Shown piece after piece: positions 39,201 through 47,406 of a stretch of 64,000 nucleotides of DNA. Numbering within the stretch: position 1 is the stretch's first letter; the number at the start of each line of letters is the position of its first letter. The translations under genes and the position numbers were made by a program. The notes beneath the pieces are model-generated. The model was not told where the DNA came from and ran no database searches. It saw only the letters and a list, made by a program, of their open reading frames with translations. This DNA is from a virus, in IMG/VR virus record IMGVR_UViG_3300047457_001149, positions 1 to 64,000 of that record. One strand, given 5' to 3'.

Positions 39201-39675
39201 CCGTCGGATCAGAAAGGCTGTCGCCGTCAAAGTACCCGCGCTGGCCGGTCGACGCCGATGACGCCGTAAACACCAGGGCGTCCACCGCGCTCGGGCCGAG
39301 GTAAGGGTTGTCGCCGAAGAACACGCGACCGCCCAAGTGGCGCCCGCCGCTGAACCGCCCCGGTGTGAGCGCGGGGTAGACGTAAAGGTCGGAGGTAGCG
39401 ACGAGCTCAAATTCGCCGCTCGCCGGCACGGGCTCGGTGACGGAGAAGAGGGCTTCGGAGCGGAGGAGGAGGCTTCGGTCGTAGTCTGCGTAGTAGAGGA
39501 GGTCTTGCACCGCGCGGCGCAGGACTTCTGTCCGAGAACGAAGGTTCTCGACCGGCCGGTTTGTCGTACCAGACCAGATCACCTCGGCGTCTGCGACCGG
39601 GACGATCGAAGCGGCGTCGGCGTCGTTGTTGTCCGACCCCTGCTTGAACGAAATGTTCTCGTCGTAGTTAGGCAT
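36250..39675 (-). CDS. Large tail fibre / receptor-binding-type protein
   Basis: 1141 aa, ATG at 39675. The N-terminal ~350 residues are shared-style structural sequence (VIWSGTTNRPVENLRSRTEVLRRAVQDLLYYADYDRSLLLRSE, LRDGEGLAIAFPPGP). The remainder is Gly/Thr/Asn-rich beta sequence typical of fibres, with glycine-rich phrases (GVGNSLYITAATPVGNVIALQNEYPG). The DNA encoding the C-terminal two thirds (about 36250-38150) is visibly poorer in GC than the flanks. This is common for exchanged receptor-binding modules. No enzymatic motif was recognised. Confidence 0.75.
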   Translation of the reverse strand: MPNYDENISFKQGSDNNDADAASIVPVADAEVIWSGTTNRPVENLRSRTEVLRRAVQDLLYYADYDRSLLLRSEALFSVTEPVPASGEFELVATSDLYVYPALTPGRFSGGRHLGGRVFFGDNPYLGPSAVDALVFTASSASTGQRGYFDGDSLSDPTALTTGANRIALQIQFNASAATGTFTFAVTGTPRTQILVTCGTQSGVPNHAQFIAAFNADVTSQGTFGVANLLRVASTAVTPGSVAVTIGNGAVQGAYDAEAHLVTQAQLAAFFAAVVSGVNHNRLRDGEGLAIAFPPGPVQEYVGPGYPRGGRRQAIFDLPTDRAGFKTTNTTPPTGYSLFNTGREPEKIPGSVPIGKLLVQDGITEFVFIDGSRIRLGDAPAPIGAAGPLRRLLAAITPGSSGASLVGYDGSGNWNADAATPPTALPAGTVENALDAVVAQLGDLSTNTSGARRVGFEGVSGVASVGNTALNAISGSLRAALADLLNNSSAGINRRVLETGHRMTGLAPLQKRFEDLATSTGGGRFIQSTLNSPGNLFSLSSQKEDLANLTLLPFAYNNSSTVDIPLNNPVTGVLGGTITFSTLSQASATFLSQELVIQAPYTSPNHRHVVVEIKNDPLNAGFYFLESINFTVPVPTCVLCSLDGLSSLPLTPLSGATLTFYKAHIEGNSQTGVRGRKTIPSVPGVYADEQIYGNGVIRRGHNNLGQQFSETVLEASWSEQDTAGTGNAGTAALTFTNPSTNIIQISGLANMVSGPAGSAGHLLLLSTTGPLAVYNGKWEILTVINATTVYILSPLTVTGTQSVSWSELYPLVRTTNRILALDDFRLLNGIESGTPKDASLSHHHGSMYTRVVPIPLPASGANDLVLGSSINPSFLTLSDTTAAIAPFVNQTALSPFLPAGYTVVGYMVDLSVQLRLAANYPGTLDAVGGVAATGSLTTVDTASIGAGQTFTINDGVNPATTFFFQIAGSPAAPPGTVAVNLTLGWTDAQVAVACQTAINGVGNSLYITAATPVGNVIALQNEYPGAVGNTTSSETVTNAGFILTNMTGGLGVFETEWNLLLQTSPGANYDVNNTRSIWRATGYKVRRRGQSEDVRFAAHAPIFLGNDGKAHVQLASGAPSVFDLAVTSVVFRPAALLCVRT

Positions 39676-39681
39676 GACTCC

Positions 39682-40167
39682 TCAGGAAGTGACGGCGATG
39701 CGCCAGGTGTAGGTGACCGTGATCGCGCTGGTCTTGACGATGTCGGGGTGAACTTGGCGCGCGAACATCTGCCCGTTGCCCATGAAGAGCCCAACTTCGC
39801 GAAGGGTCTGCCCGACAGCTTGAGAGGTCGTAAGAGACCCGGTGACGATGAGCTCCCCCGTGGCGGGTAGAACCGTGCGCGACCCGGCGCTCAGCGTGAT
39901 CGCGTCGCCCGGGAGGCCGCCTCCGAGCGCGATGTCGCCAGTGGTCGGAGGCGTCCCTACGGTCCCGGGGACCAGTTGAACGAAACGCCAGTCAGTCGGC
40001 GAGCCGGTGTCCTGCGACCAGAGGTAGAGCGGCGAGTTCAGCCCAGCGAGCACGATCGTGTTACGGATCGCGTAACGCCGTAAAGGGCGGATTTCCCCCA
40101 GGTGGAAGATCTCTACCTGCAGGTCTCCCCGGAGGCGGACCGCTTCAAGTCTGGTATTGTCGCTCAC
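39682..40167 (-). CDS. Tail/baseplate-associated protein
   Basis: 161 aa. The C-terminal part (GQTLREVGLFMGNGQMFARQVHPDIVKT, ITVTYTWRIAV) has the wording seen in phage tail-fibre attachment or collar-type proteins (TLxEVGLF...FAR...KT...YTWRI). The N terminus is RLRGDLQVEIFHLGEIRPLRRYAIRNTIVLAG. It is placed between the fibre gene and a large baseplate-region protein, overlapping the latter by 4 nt. Confidence 0.65.
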   Translation of the reverse strand: MSDNTRLEAVRLRGDLQVEIFHLGEIRPLRRYAIRNTIVLAGLNSPLYLWSQDTGSPTDWRFVQLVPGTVGTPPTTGDIALGGGLPGDAITLSAGSRTVLPATGELIVTGSLTTSQAVGQTLREVGLFMGNGQMFARQVHPDIVKTSAITVTYTWRIAVTS

Positions 40168-43100
40168 GGCCCAAGGGTAATCTGAACCGCTCGATCCACC
40201 AAGCCCATCTGCTGCGGAGTTTGAGTGGGCGCGCGGACAACTCGCGGGTTGGTCGCGCCGTAGGCCAGGCGAGTCTCGCCAGGGTCGAGCGGGTCGCCAG
40301 AGGCGCGAATGCGCCGGATACAGTGTACGTACCGGACGAGGTTCGACAGCAAGTTGTCGAAGGACGCAGACGGCAGAATCGTCAACGTGCTCGTGGCGTA
40401 GTCCACGGTGTAGTCGACGCCCTCAGCAGGGCGCCGCGCGCCGCCGTTGACGGTCACCGCCGAGTCGAAGCGCACCTTCACGAGCGAGGTCTGCACGTCG
40501 CCGACAGGCAGCGGCGCGGTCGCGGGCAAGGGGTAGGTCCCGGCGGCGCCGGCGATCGTCGTCGAGTCGTCGCGGTAGCGGAACGCGTCTCCGTAGCGCA
40601 CGCCGTCGGTCGGTGCGTAGCGCAGCACGTTGTCGACGCTGAAGAGCGCCTCGGTGTAGAAAGGCCCGTAGCCGACGACGAAGTCTTCGAGCACGCGGAG
40701 ACGGTCACTGAAGTCCGTGAGCGCGTCCAGGTAGATGTACGTGTGCGAAGGCTTCGCCTCGCGAATCAGGCGCGTGATGTCTTCAACAAACTCCGCCGGC
40801 AGGACGACGTTGCGGTCGATGCGGATCGTGATCGCGTGGTACTTCAAGAAGCGGTCCATCATCACGAAGGCCACAGTGCGTCGGTAGAGGAGCGGCGGGA
40901 GCTCGACGTCCAGCTGCACGGGCGGGACGAAGGTCGAGGCGCTCGGCGGCGGGAAGCGGTCGAGGACGACCACTTGATGCTCGATGCTCGACGGCGAAAG
41001 CGGCGTCGCGATACTGCGGATCGGGTAGGAGCCCGCGAAGCCCGGCGTGCGAATCACCAGGGCTTGGCCTACGTCTCGCATTCTGGCCAGCGGAGTTCCA
41101 GGTGGGAATGCGAACTGGACGGAGTCTGCGCCGAACCAGAACGCCGTGCCTTGTCGCCGCTGCCCCGGCATCGCCTCGTCGTTGACGCCGTAAGCCACGC
41201 CAAAGTCGCCGAAGTTCGCTCGGTCGAGAGGGTTGTAGACGTGCTCGATGTACTCGGGCGACACGCGCCGCCGCTCCGGCGTATCGACGTCCAGCTGCAG
41301 CACCTGATCGGGGATGACGACGTGATGCCACCACGTCGGATCGCGGACGTAGTCGATGACCTGGAACGCGGTAGTCAGCGCCTCGAACGCGCGGAGGGTC
41401 AGGTAGCCCGCGTTGGCGGGGTCGGCGATGTCGCTGCGGACGGGGGTGGTGAGCGGCAGCGCGTAGGTGCTCTGCGAGGTCACCACAGTCTGCTGGTTAA
41501 CTCGGGAGATGAACCAGCTGAGCGCCGTGGCGTCGTCGAGTCCGTAAGGTGCCTCAAGCACAACGGTGGAGGCGTCGTCGACCGCGAGGATCTTAAACGT
41601 GCCGTTGTTCCTTGACGCGTTGGCGTTTCGAATCGTGATCGTCCCGTTGACGTCTTCTTGCGCGAACGCGAAGCTGCCCGCGCGGAATCGCGTAGTCAGT
41701 TGCGCGTGCTGAAACTCCCAGTAGTCGACCGTCTGATTCGGAGGAGGCGGCGCCACTTGAACTACGGTCGAGCTGATTACCGCTGTGACGACGTACTCCT
41801 CCTGCACGTCGACCGTTCGCACCAAGAGGCGCGCGCCGATGTCGGTCGAGAAGAAGGCGGCCGACGGCACTGTCAAGCTGCTGTTCGCGGCCGAGAAGAC
41901 GCCGTTCCTGCCGCTGGCGTAGTCGATCGTCTGCCCGTCGGTGCCGGTGAAGATGACGCCGCTGTCGTACGAGAGGAGTAGCTCGTTGTCGTCGTTGATG
42001 ACCGGCAGCTCCGCCATGACGTTCAGGGCGCTCTCAAAGCGTTCGAGCGTCGGTCCGAGGAGAAAGAGCTGCGCGACGCCGCGAAGGAATGTTCGGTACT
42101 GCTCGCTCGTCGGGCGGCGGTAATCGAGCATGTACCCAAAGTTGTTGTAGAGTGCGTTCTCGTCAATCTCGACGTCCGTGCCCCAAAGGGCGAGCGTGCG
42201 GACAGTCCGACTCTTGGCGAACGCGAAGGGCGTCGGAGTCGGGTTGACGTGGGTGTACGTCACGACCTCCCGCCGCCACGTGTAGTTGACGCGCGGTGCG
42301 GCGATCGGACTCCACGGCGTCAGGATGACCAGCTGCCCCGCGTCGTAGTTTACGACGTAGTCGAGGCCTTCTTGTACCGCCTCGCCCGCGCGCAAGAGGC
42401 GGAAGGTGCCGTCGGGGGCCATGGCGCGGACAGTAAAGGCGCGGGTGCCGGCGACGGAGAAGGTGCCGGGCACGAGATAGGTCTGTGGCAGCGTGATGAC
42501 CGGGCGCGGGCCTGCTGTGTAGGTTCCTGACATCCCGACGATCACGAGGTCGACCCGGTTTGACAGCGTCGCTTCGAAGTTGATCGAGCGGTCGAGCGTC
42601 AGCACTCCGCCAAGGGAGGAGGCGCACCGCGCCAGCCCGCAATTGAGCGGGCTCTCCCCGGAGGACACGTACACATAAGCGCCAGTGAGCGGCAGCCAAC
42701 GAGCAGGGTCGAACGCCGCGCCGGAGATGTGCGCGGACCGGGCCCATTGTGCGACGCCAAGGTACTCCACGACGTCGCCCGCCGCGTAGCTAGTGAGCGG
42801 CGCCCACGTACCTTGGTAGAAGGGCTCTCCAGCGACGGTGACGGTCTTTGTTCCTGGCACCGAGGCTCCGTCCGTCGTCGTCGGCGCGAAGCGAAGAGCG
42901 ATGCTCGGGCGCGCGGGCGGCAGCACTCCAACACGTACAGCGTCGAAGGGCGTTCGGACGACGCTGACTGCGATGGTCTTCGACGAGAAGTCTTGGACGT
43001 AGTCGGGCTGCTTCACGGCCAAGTAGAGGACGTTGCCGTCAATCCCTGTGATGCGGGTGTACGTCGGGTCTCCGCCGCCGAGGATCTTCAAGCGAAAGAA

Positions 43101-43634
43101 ATCACCAACGCGAGCGCCTGCAGCGGCCCAGTTGTTTCCCGAAGGGTCTGTGAACATCGCGGGCGCGACCTCCTCGACGTATCTCACGGGGAACAGCGGC
43201 AGGCTCGCGCCTGCGCCGTCTACGTCGAAGAGGTTTGACTTGAAGCTGACGCCGCCGGCCTCGACGAGATAATCTCTAAGCGCCAGGAGAGTCGCGGTGG
43301 GCGCCAGCACCTTGTTTGTGAAAGTGCGTGCGCCAGCGATCGTCAGCCCCTCTTGCGTGTACGCGTAAGTGTCGTCCGCGGGAGAGTGGCCTTCTTGATA
43401 GAAGAGCTGGCTTTCCCGAATCTCCAAGTACTTGTAGTAGTGCTTACTGAAGAGGGGGACGTGCCTGAGACTCGTGCCGAGAACAGTCTGCAAGAGCTCC
43501 AGGTAAAGCTGTCCGAGGTTGATCTGCGCGCCGTCAAAGTACGCGCGAAGGTCCCTGGCGTCCGTAAAGAAGGCGTTCCAAAAGGCTGACAGCGCGTTGA
43601 TGAAGTTCTTCGACGGATCGTTGAGAAGCGGCAT
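40164..43634 (-). CDS. Very large baseplate/tail structural protein
   Basis: 1156 aa from the ATG at 43634, with CGAGGAG 8 nt upstream; a longer frame exists but lacks a ribosome site. The N terminus is helical (NDPSKNFINALSAFWNAFFTDARDLRAYFDGAQINLGQLYLELLQTVLG). The long beta-rich body has phrases such as GDFFRLKILGGGDPTYTRITGIDGNVLYL. The C-terminal region has TYPLPATAPLPVGDVQTSLVKVRFDS and DYTVDYATSTLTILPSASFD. Repeated YVVNYDAGQLVILTP / YTVDYATSTLTILPS phrases suggest tandem beta modules. Position after the J-like gene fits a baseplate or tail-tip component. Confidence 0.72.
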   Translation of the reverse strand: MPLLNDPSKNFINALSAFWNAFFTDARDLRAYFDGAQINLGQLYLELLQTVLGTSLRHVPLFSKHYYKYLEIRESQLFYQEGHSPADDTYAYTQEGLTIAGARTFTNKVLAPTATLLALRDYLVEAGGVSFKSNLFDVDGAGASLPLFPVRYVEEVAPAMFTDPSGNNWAAAGARVGDFFRLKILGGGDPTYTRITGIDGNVLYLAVKQPDYVQDFSSKTIAVSVVRTPFDAVRVGVLPPARPSIALRFAPTTTDGASVPGTKTVTVAGEPFYQGTWAPLTSYAAGDVVEYLGVAQWARSAHISGAAFDPARWLPLTGAYVYVSSGESPLNCGLARCASSLGGVLTLDRSINFEATLSNRVDLVIVGMSGTYTAGPRPVITLPQTYLVPGTFSVAGTRAFTVRAMAPDGTFRLLRAGEAVQEGLDYVVNYDAGQLVILTPWSPIAAPRVNYTWRREVVTYTHVNPTPTPFAFAKSRTVRTLALWGTDVEIDENALYNNFGYMLDYRRPTSEQYRTFLRGVAQLFLLGPTLERFESALNVMAELPVINDDNELLLSYDSGVIFTGTDGQTIDYASGRNGVFSAANSSLTVPSAAFFSTDIGARLLVRTVDVQEEYVVTAVISSTVVQVAPPPPNQTVDYWEFQHAQLTTRFRAGSFAFAQEDVNGTITIRNANASRNNGTFKILAVDDASTVVLEAPYGLDDATALSWFISRVNQQTVVTSQSTYALPLTTPVRSDIADPANAGYLTLRAFEALTTAFQVIDYVRDPTWWHHVVIPDQVLQLDVDTPERRRVSPEYIEHVYNPLDRANFGDFGVAYGVNDEAMPGQRRQGTAFWFGADSVQFAFPPGTPLARMRDVGQALVIRTPGFAGSYPIRSIATPLSPSSIEHQVVVLDRFPPPSASTFVPPVQLDVELPPLLYRRTVAFVMMDRFLKYHAITIRIDRNVVLPAEFVEDITRLIREAKPSHTYIYLDALTDFSDRLRVLEDFVVGYGPFYTEALFSVDNVLRYAPTDGVRYGDAFRYRDDSTTIAGAAGTYPLPATAPLPVGDVQTSLVKVRFDSAVTVNGGARRPAEGVDYTVDYATSTLTILPSASFDNLLSNLVRYVHCIRRIRASGDPLDPGETRLAYGATNPRVVRAPTQTPQQMGLVDRAVQITLGP

Positions 43635-43635
43635 T

Positions 43636-45693
43636 TCAGACTCCTCGCTGCTGAAGTGCCAGCTCGTCTGCGTCCGCAAGATACCGCACGGTGCGGTCGC
43701 TCACCCCGAGGTTCAGGAGCTGCCGACGCAGTTGCGCCTCGTATCCTGCCGCAGGCAGGCCGAAGTCGAGGGGGTTGGTCAGCCGCGCCGAGCTTGTCAC
43801 GCCGTTGTCCGGAAACAGTGTGACGATGTCCTCCGTCTCGTAGCGGTACACCTTGCCGTCGGGCGACAGGAGCTCGTAGCTGATCGTGAACGGGTACGTC
43901 GCGGCGATGTTGACGTCAGCCTCCTTCGCGACAAGAGACAGCGCGCCAGTGTCTGGGCGAGTTCCGAACGGGGTTGCGCCGATGAAGGTCACGAGCGCCG
44001 ACACGACGGTCTCCTCGCTCACCGGGAATGACGCAACAGGGTTGAACACGTCGAGCGTGTTGCGCGGGAGGATTCGCGGACGATACGGGATCGAGAAGGA
44101 GAGGTAAACGGGATGGTGGGACCGGACAAGCGGGTTGGCGCCGACCGGACGATTGAAGTCGTCGGTCACGTACGCGGAGATGGCGTCGAAGTTAACCACA
44201 GACGTGTAGGTGACTTCGAGGATCAGTCCCGTGAGGTCCGCCGCCGGCCAGCCCACTTCGACCATGGTCACCGCTTTGGTCGATTGCGCCTCCTGAGGGT
44301 TCTTGCACGTGACGTAGTAACCGAGCTCCGTGCCGGGCGCGGGAGTCGTGGCCACGGGGCTGTTTCGCCGGTCAGTGAAGCGGACGGTGCCGGTGACGAG
44401 GTCGCGGTAGGGGTCGTACTGCGCGGGGGCGCTCAGGAGCACCGCTTGCTTTACGCGGTACACCGGACGCCCGGAGAGCATGACGCGGTTGTATTCGCGG
44501 AAGCTCCGAGACGTCGTCGCGGAGGTCGTCGGGCCCCGCGTCAGCTTGTTGTTGAAGAGCGGATAGTTGTTGCCGACGCGGTAAGCGAGGGCGGGAATGG
44601 GGCTCTCTTCGTCTGTCGCGATATCAAACGGGACGCGGGCCGACACTTCAATCTCGTCTGGTCGCACCGCTGTGATGACGTATTGGAACGGAGAGTTAGG
44701 TGTACCGCTCTCGATCACCAGAGTGTCACCGACCACGACTCCGTACGCCGAGAAGGTGCCAAGCGGCAGGGCTCCGTCTCGCAGGACCGTGATCAGATTG
44801 TCCGGGCGTGGCGCGAGCGCGTTGATCTCGATGCGCTCAACAATCTCCTGCGGCTCCAGCTTGGCGTAGAGATCGACGTGCCCGCCGACGTGCAGGCGGT
44901 ACCCCGACGCGGGGTCGGAGGCGATGTCGCGCTGCATCTCGGGGTCGCCGTAGCCCACGGTGAGCAGCTGCTGGATCTCGGGGAATTGCTCGCCCCGAAG
45001 AATCGCGTCGTTGGATCGTGCGTTGATGAGCGCGCGAAGCGAGAAGGCGTTTGACGACGTCGAGATGAACTCTGACGTCGACTGCATGTCGTCGCCGAAA
45101 GCGAAAGCCTGGGTGTTTTCGGCGTAAGAAAGGAACGGAGAGAAAGGGTCGACTCCTACAAAGCGGCCGGCCGGCTGGTTATAGACCGCGCCTACTCGGG
45201 CTGCCGTGAGGTTGACCTGAACGACGTAATCAATCACTCGCCCCGAAGAGTCGAGATTTGGGCGAAGCTCGCTAGAGCTGATGAAAAGGTCCGTCGTCCC
45301 GGAGATGTAGAACACCAGCTGCGGCGTCTTGAAGAACCGCGTCCGGCGCGGGATCAGTAGATCCACCTTCTGCGTAAAATGCAGCGTCACTTGGCCTTTG
45401 GCGAAGCGACCTTGATCCCGCGTCAGGTAGAAGTTGGCGAGAATCGCGTCCGCCGCGTCGCGCACGCTCTCGGCGTCACCGAGCTGCGAGATGTCACGCA
45501 GCGACAGGCGGTTCCTGAGCTCAATGAGCTGCTGACGGAGGAGCGCGTAGACCGTAGCGTGCCCGTCGACGATCGTGTTGCCGAGGACTGACCCTTGGCT
45601 GTAGTCGTGATCCGGGTTTCGTGACGTCAGGACGTCGCGTAGGAGCTGGGCGGCTTCTTCGACGTCTTCTTGGTTGATGTCGTACTCTGCCAT
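43636..45693 (-). CDS. Baseplate J-like protein
   Basis: 685 aa. The N terminus (ALLRQQLIELRNRLSLRDISQLGDAESVRDAADAILANFYLTRDQGRFAKGQVTLHF) and middle (RVGAVYNQPAGRFVGVDPFSPFLSYAENTQAF, LRALINARSNDAILRGEQFPEIQQLLTVGYGDPEMQRDI) match the arrangement of Mu gp47 / P2 J / T4 gp6 wedge proteins: helical N-terminal part, beta sandwich with xGxxYN, then a helical region. It would build the baseplate wedge with the gp25-like protein encoded just upstream. The downstream gene starts 1 nt after its stop. Confidence 0.72.
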   Translation of the reverse strand: MAEYDINQEDVEEAAQLLRDVLTSRNPDHDYSQGSVLGNTIVDGHATVYALLRQQLIELRNRLSLRDISQLGDAESVRDAADAILANFYLTRDQGRFAKGQVTLHFTQKVDLLIPRRTRFFKTPQLVFYISGTTDLFISSSELRPNLDSSGRVIDYVVQVNLTAARVGAVYNQPAGRFVGVDPFSPFLSYAENTQAFAFGDDMQSTSEFISTSSNAFSLRALINARSNDAILRGEQFPEIQQLLTVGYGDPEMQRDIASDPASGYRLHVGGHVDLYAKLEPQEIVERIEINALAPRPDNLITVLRDGALPLGTFSAYGVVVGDTLVIESGTPNSPFQYVITAVRPDEIEVSARVPFDIATDEESPIPALAYRVGNNYPLFNNKLTRGPTTSATTSRSFREYNRVMLSGRPVYRVKQAVLLSAPAQYDPYRDLVTGTVRFTDRRNSPVATTPAPGTELGYYVTCKNPQEAQSTKAVTMVEVGWPAADLTGLILEVTYTSVVNFDAISAYVTDDFNRPVGANPLVRSHHPVYLSFSIPYRPRILPRNTLDVFNPVASFPVSEETVVSALVTFIGATPFGTRPDTGALSLVAKEADVNIAATYPFTISYELLSPDGKVYRYETEDIVTLFPDNGVTSSARLTNPLDFGLPAAGYEAQLRRQLLNLGVSDRTVRYLADADELALQQRGV

Positions 45694-45696
45694 GGC

Positions 45697-46140
45697 CTAG
45701 CCAATCCTCGCGTACGGAATGAGAACAGGGAGGGTGCTCTGCGCGCTGTTTGTCAGGCGCACCCAAATGTCGAACGCGTTGTCGCTGAGCTGTGTGAACC
45801 TCGTAAGGCTCACGGTCTGCAGCGTTTCGGTGTCCGGCAAGTTCCGCCGGAACCGCTGCATTTGTTTCAGCTGTGTCGTAGCGTCATCGATGTACTCCAG
45901 CACGGCGGTCTGCACGGTGCCAAGATCGACGACGTTGTTAGACAGAAGGTACGGGAAGTTGGTGCCCTCTGTTTGGCGCCACGGATGAGAGCCCTTAGGG
46001 GTCAAGAACAACATCAGCCACTGGTCGGCGAGCTTCTGTATCCCCTCCACCCGGATCGGGTTGCCGAAGCCGAGCGTGAAGTTTCCGAGCGCACGCTGTT
46101 GCGCTGGGTCGATGAGCTGGATGTGAAGATCTTTCGACAT
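45697..46140 (-). CDS. Baseplate wedge protein, gp25/W-like
   Basis: 147 aa from the ATG at 46140, which overlaps the upstream stop (TGATG); a longer TTG-start frame is less likely. The core FLTPKGSHPWRQTEGTNFPYLLSNN matches the T4 gp25/P2 W family (LLTxxGERPxxPxxG). Preceding IRVEGIQKLADQWLMLF and following helices (TAVLEYIDDATTQLKQMQ) fit the same fold. Wedge proteins of this family nucleate the baseplate and sheath in contractile tails, which is the best hint that the phage is a myovirus. Confidence 0.75.
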   Translation of the reverse strand: MSKDLHIQLIDPAQQRALGNFTLGFGNPIRVEGIQKLADQWLMLFLTPKGSHPWRQTEGTNFPYLLSNNVVDLGTVQTAVLEYIDDATTQLKQMQRFRRNLPDTETLQTVSLTRFTQLSDNAFDIWVRLTNSAQSTLPVLIPYARIG

Positions 46141-47402
46141 CAGTACGGAGTCCCGTCGCCCCAAACGCCTCGCGAATAGTCGTAGACGTGCGGCTCAAAG
46201 TTAGAGACTTGCGGGAAGATAGGCGTAACTGTCTGCGCGCCTCGGTTGGTCGTAGCAGCGCGAACGCCAGTCTGCGCGGCTTCCGAGTGGGCCATTCTTT
46301 CGCGGCTGACGAACAGTTCTCGGCGTGACTGCCCCTGCATGTCCGAGGACCTCTCGGGCGCAGCGAGCCTCAGATACGCCCCCATGGCAATCGCCGTTTG
46401 CCCCGCTGTGTCCAGCTGTCCGATTGCTACCCGTGCTTCATCTCGCGCGGCGAGCGCCCGAGGAGCTTCGGCGGTTCGGAATATCTCCGTTGCCAGGTCG
46501 TAGCTGCCCTCGGTGTCGATCTGCACCAGCATGGGTTCGTCGTCCGTCCGGTAGTACTGGAACGGGCTCTTGGTTTGATTGCGCCACGCGCCGTTTGAAA
46601 AGTTGAGCAACTTATCTACCGCAAGCGTCTGCCCGGCGGTGTAAACCGTAGCCAGCACCCCAGGGGTGGCGGTGTTGTCGAAGTTTCTCCGGATTTCTGG
46701 AAAGGCCACGTAAAGTTTGGCCAGTAGAACGACTAGTGTGTCGATTTGAGGATCGGTGTACGGCAGCTCGAAGTACTCGCGCACAAGGCCGCGCAGGTAG
46801 TCCGCGCGAAGGATTCCCAAGGCGCCTTCCAGCCCAACGAAGATTGCGTCGTCGTGCCTTGCGGGGATGGTCGTCGTTTTGTAGTCGAGCGCGGGTCCTA
46901 CAGAAATGTTTCCCAGCCGATCGATCAGAAAGTGATACGCCGGCCCTGCCCCTCGCGTCGTCATGTTCTGCGGCGTCACTGCCTGCTTCTCTGCTGAATT
47001 CGTAAAGTCATCGAGTTCGGCAGAGACGAGCACGTTCGCGTCGTCGGGGTGGGGAGCGACGCCGTGCGGGGCCTGCCTCTGCGTGCGAATTGTCCGGTTT
47101 TGACGCGAGGTGAAGCGGCGGCGATCCAGCTCCAGCCCGTAGGCGCAGACGACGATCTGTCGGATGGTTCGCGGCTCTTCGTCGTCCGGCGGGATTACGT
47201 GCGCCGGGTGCGCGTTCAGGTAAGAAAATTGAATCGTCTCTTGAAAACCGATGTCGCTGAGCAGGCGCGGTGGGGTGCCAGTGTTGCCAACGCGCGGCTC
47301 CAGATTGGCGTACTGCGTGACGGTCCGCCTCTGATCGTTCGACCGGCGACTGAGCGCCGCGACGATCGAGTCTATGCCGGCGGCGGGCGAGGGATCAGGC
47401 AT
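46140..47402 (-). CDS. Tail protein with amidase-like (peptidoglycan-recognition) core
   Basis: 420 aa. Residues about 150-200 contain GPAYHFLIDRLGNISVGPALDYKTTTIPARHDDAIFVGLEGALG, resembling the yHflIdrdG...ig...iGIElvG core of N-acetylmuramoyl-L-alanine amidase type 2. The first zinc His of that family is not obvious, so activity is uncertain. The C-terminal half is helical and Ala/Arg-rich (EAPRALAARDEARVAIGQLD). If active, it would cut peptidoglycan during DNA entry; otherwise it may bind cell wall. It lies between the sigma-like gene and the wedge protein in the baseplate cluster. Confidence 0.55.
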   Translation of the reverse strand: MPDPSPAAGIDSIVAALSRRSNDQRRTVTQYANLEPRVGNTGTPPRLLSDIGFQETIQFSYLNAHPAHVIPPDDEEPRTIRQIVVCAYGLELDRRRFTSRQNRTIRTQRQAPHGVAPHPDDANVLVSAELDDFTNSAEKQAVTPQNMTTRGAGPAYHFLIDRLGNISVGPALDYKTTTIPARHDDAIFVGLEGALGILRADYLRGLVREYFELPYTDPQIDTLVVLLAKLYVAFPEIRRNFDNTATPGVLATVYTAGQTLAVDKLLNFSNGAWRNQTKSPFQYYRTDDEPMLVQIDTEGSYDLATEIFRTAEAPRALAARDEARVAIGQLDTAGQTAIAMGAYLRLAAPERSSDMQGQSRRELFVSRERMAHSEAAQTGVRAATTNRGAQTVTPIFPQVSNFEPHVYDYSRGVWGDGTPY

Positions 47403-47406
47403 GCAG

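Noticed and set aside
40221-41615. Long plus-strand frame of 464 codons, and similar frames at 1986-2996, 5345-6574 and 13012-13581
   Set aside because: All lie opposite well supported genes and consist of Arg/Val/Asp/His-rich sequence produced by high-GC third positions.
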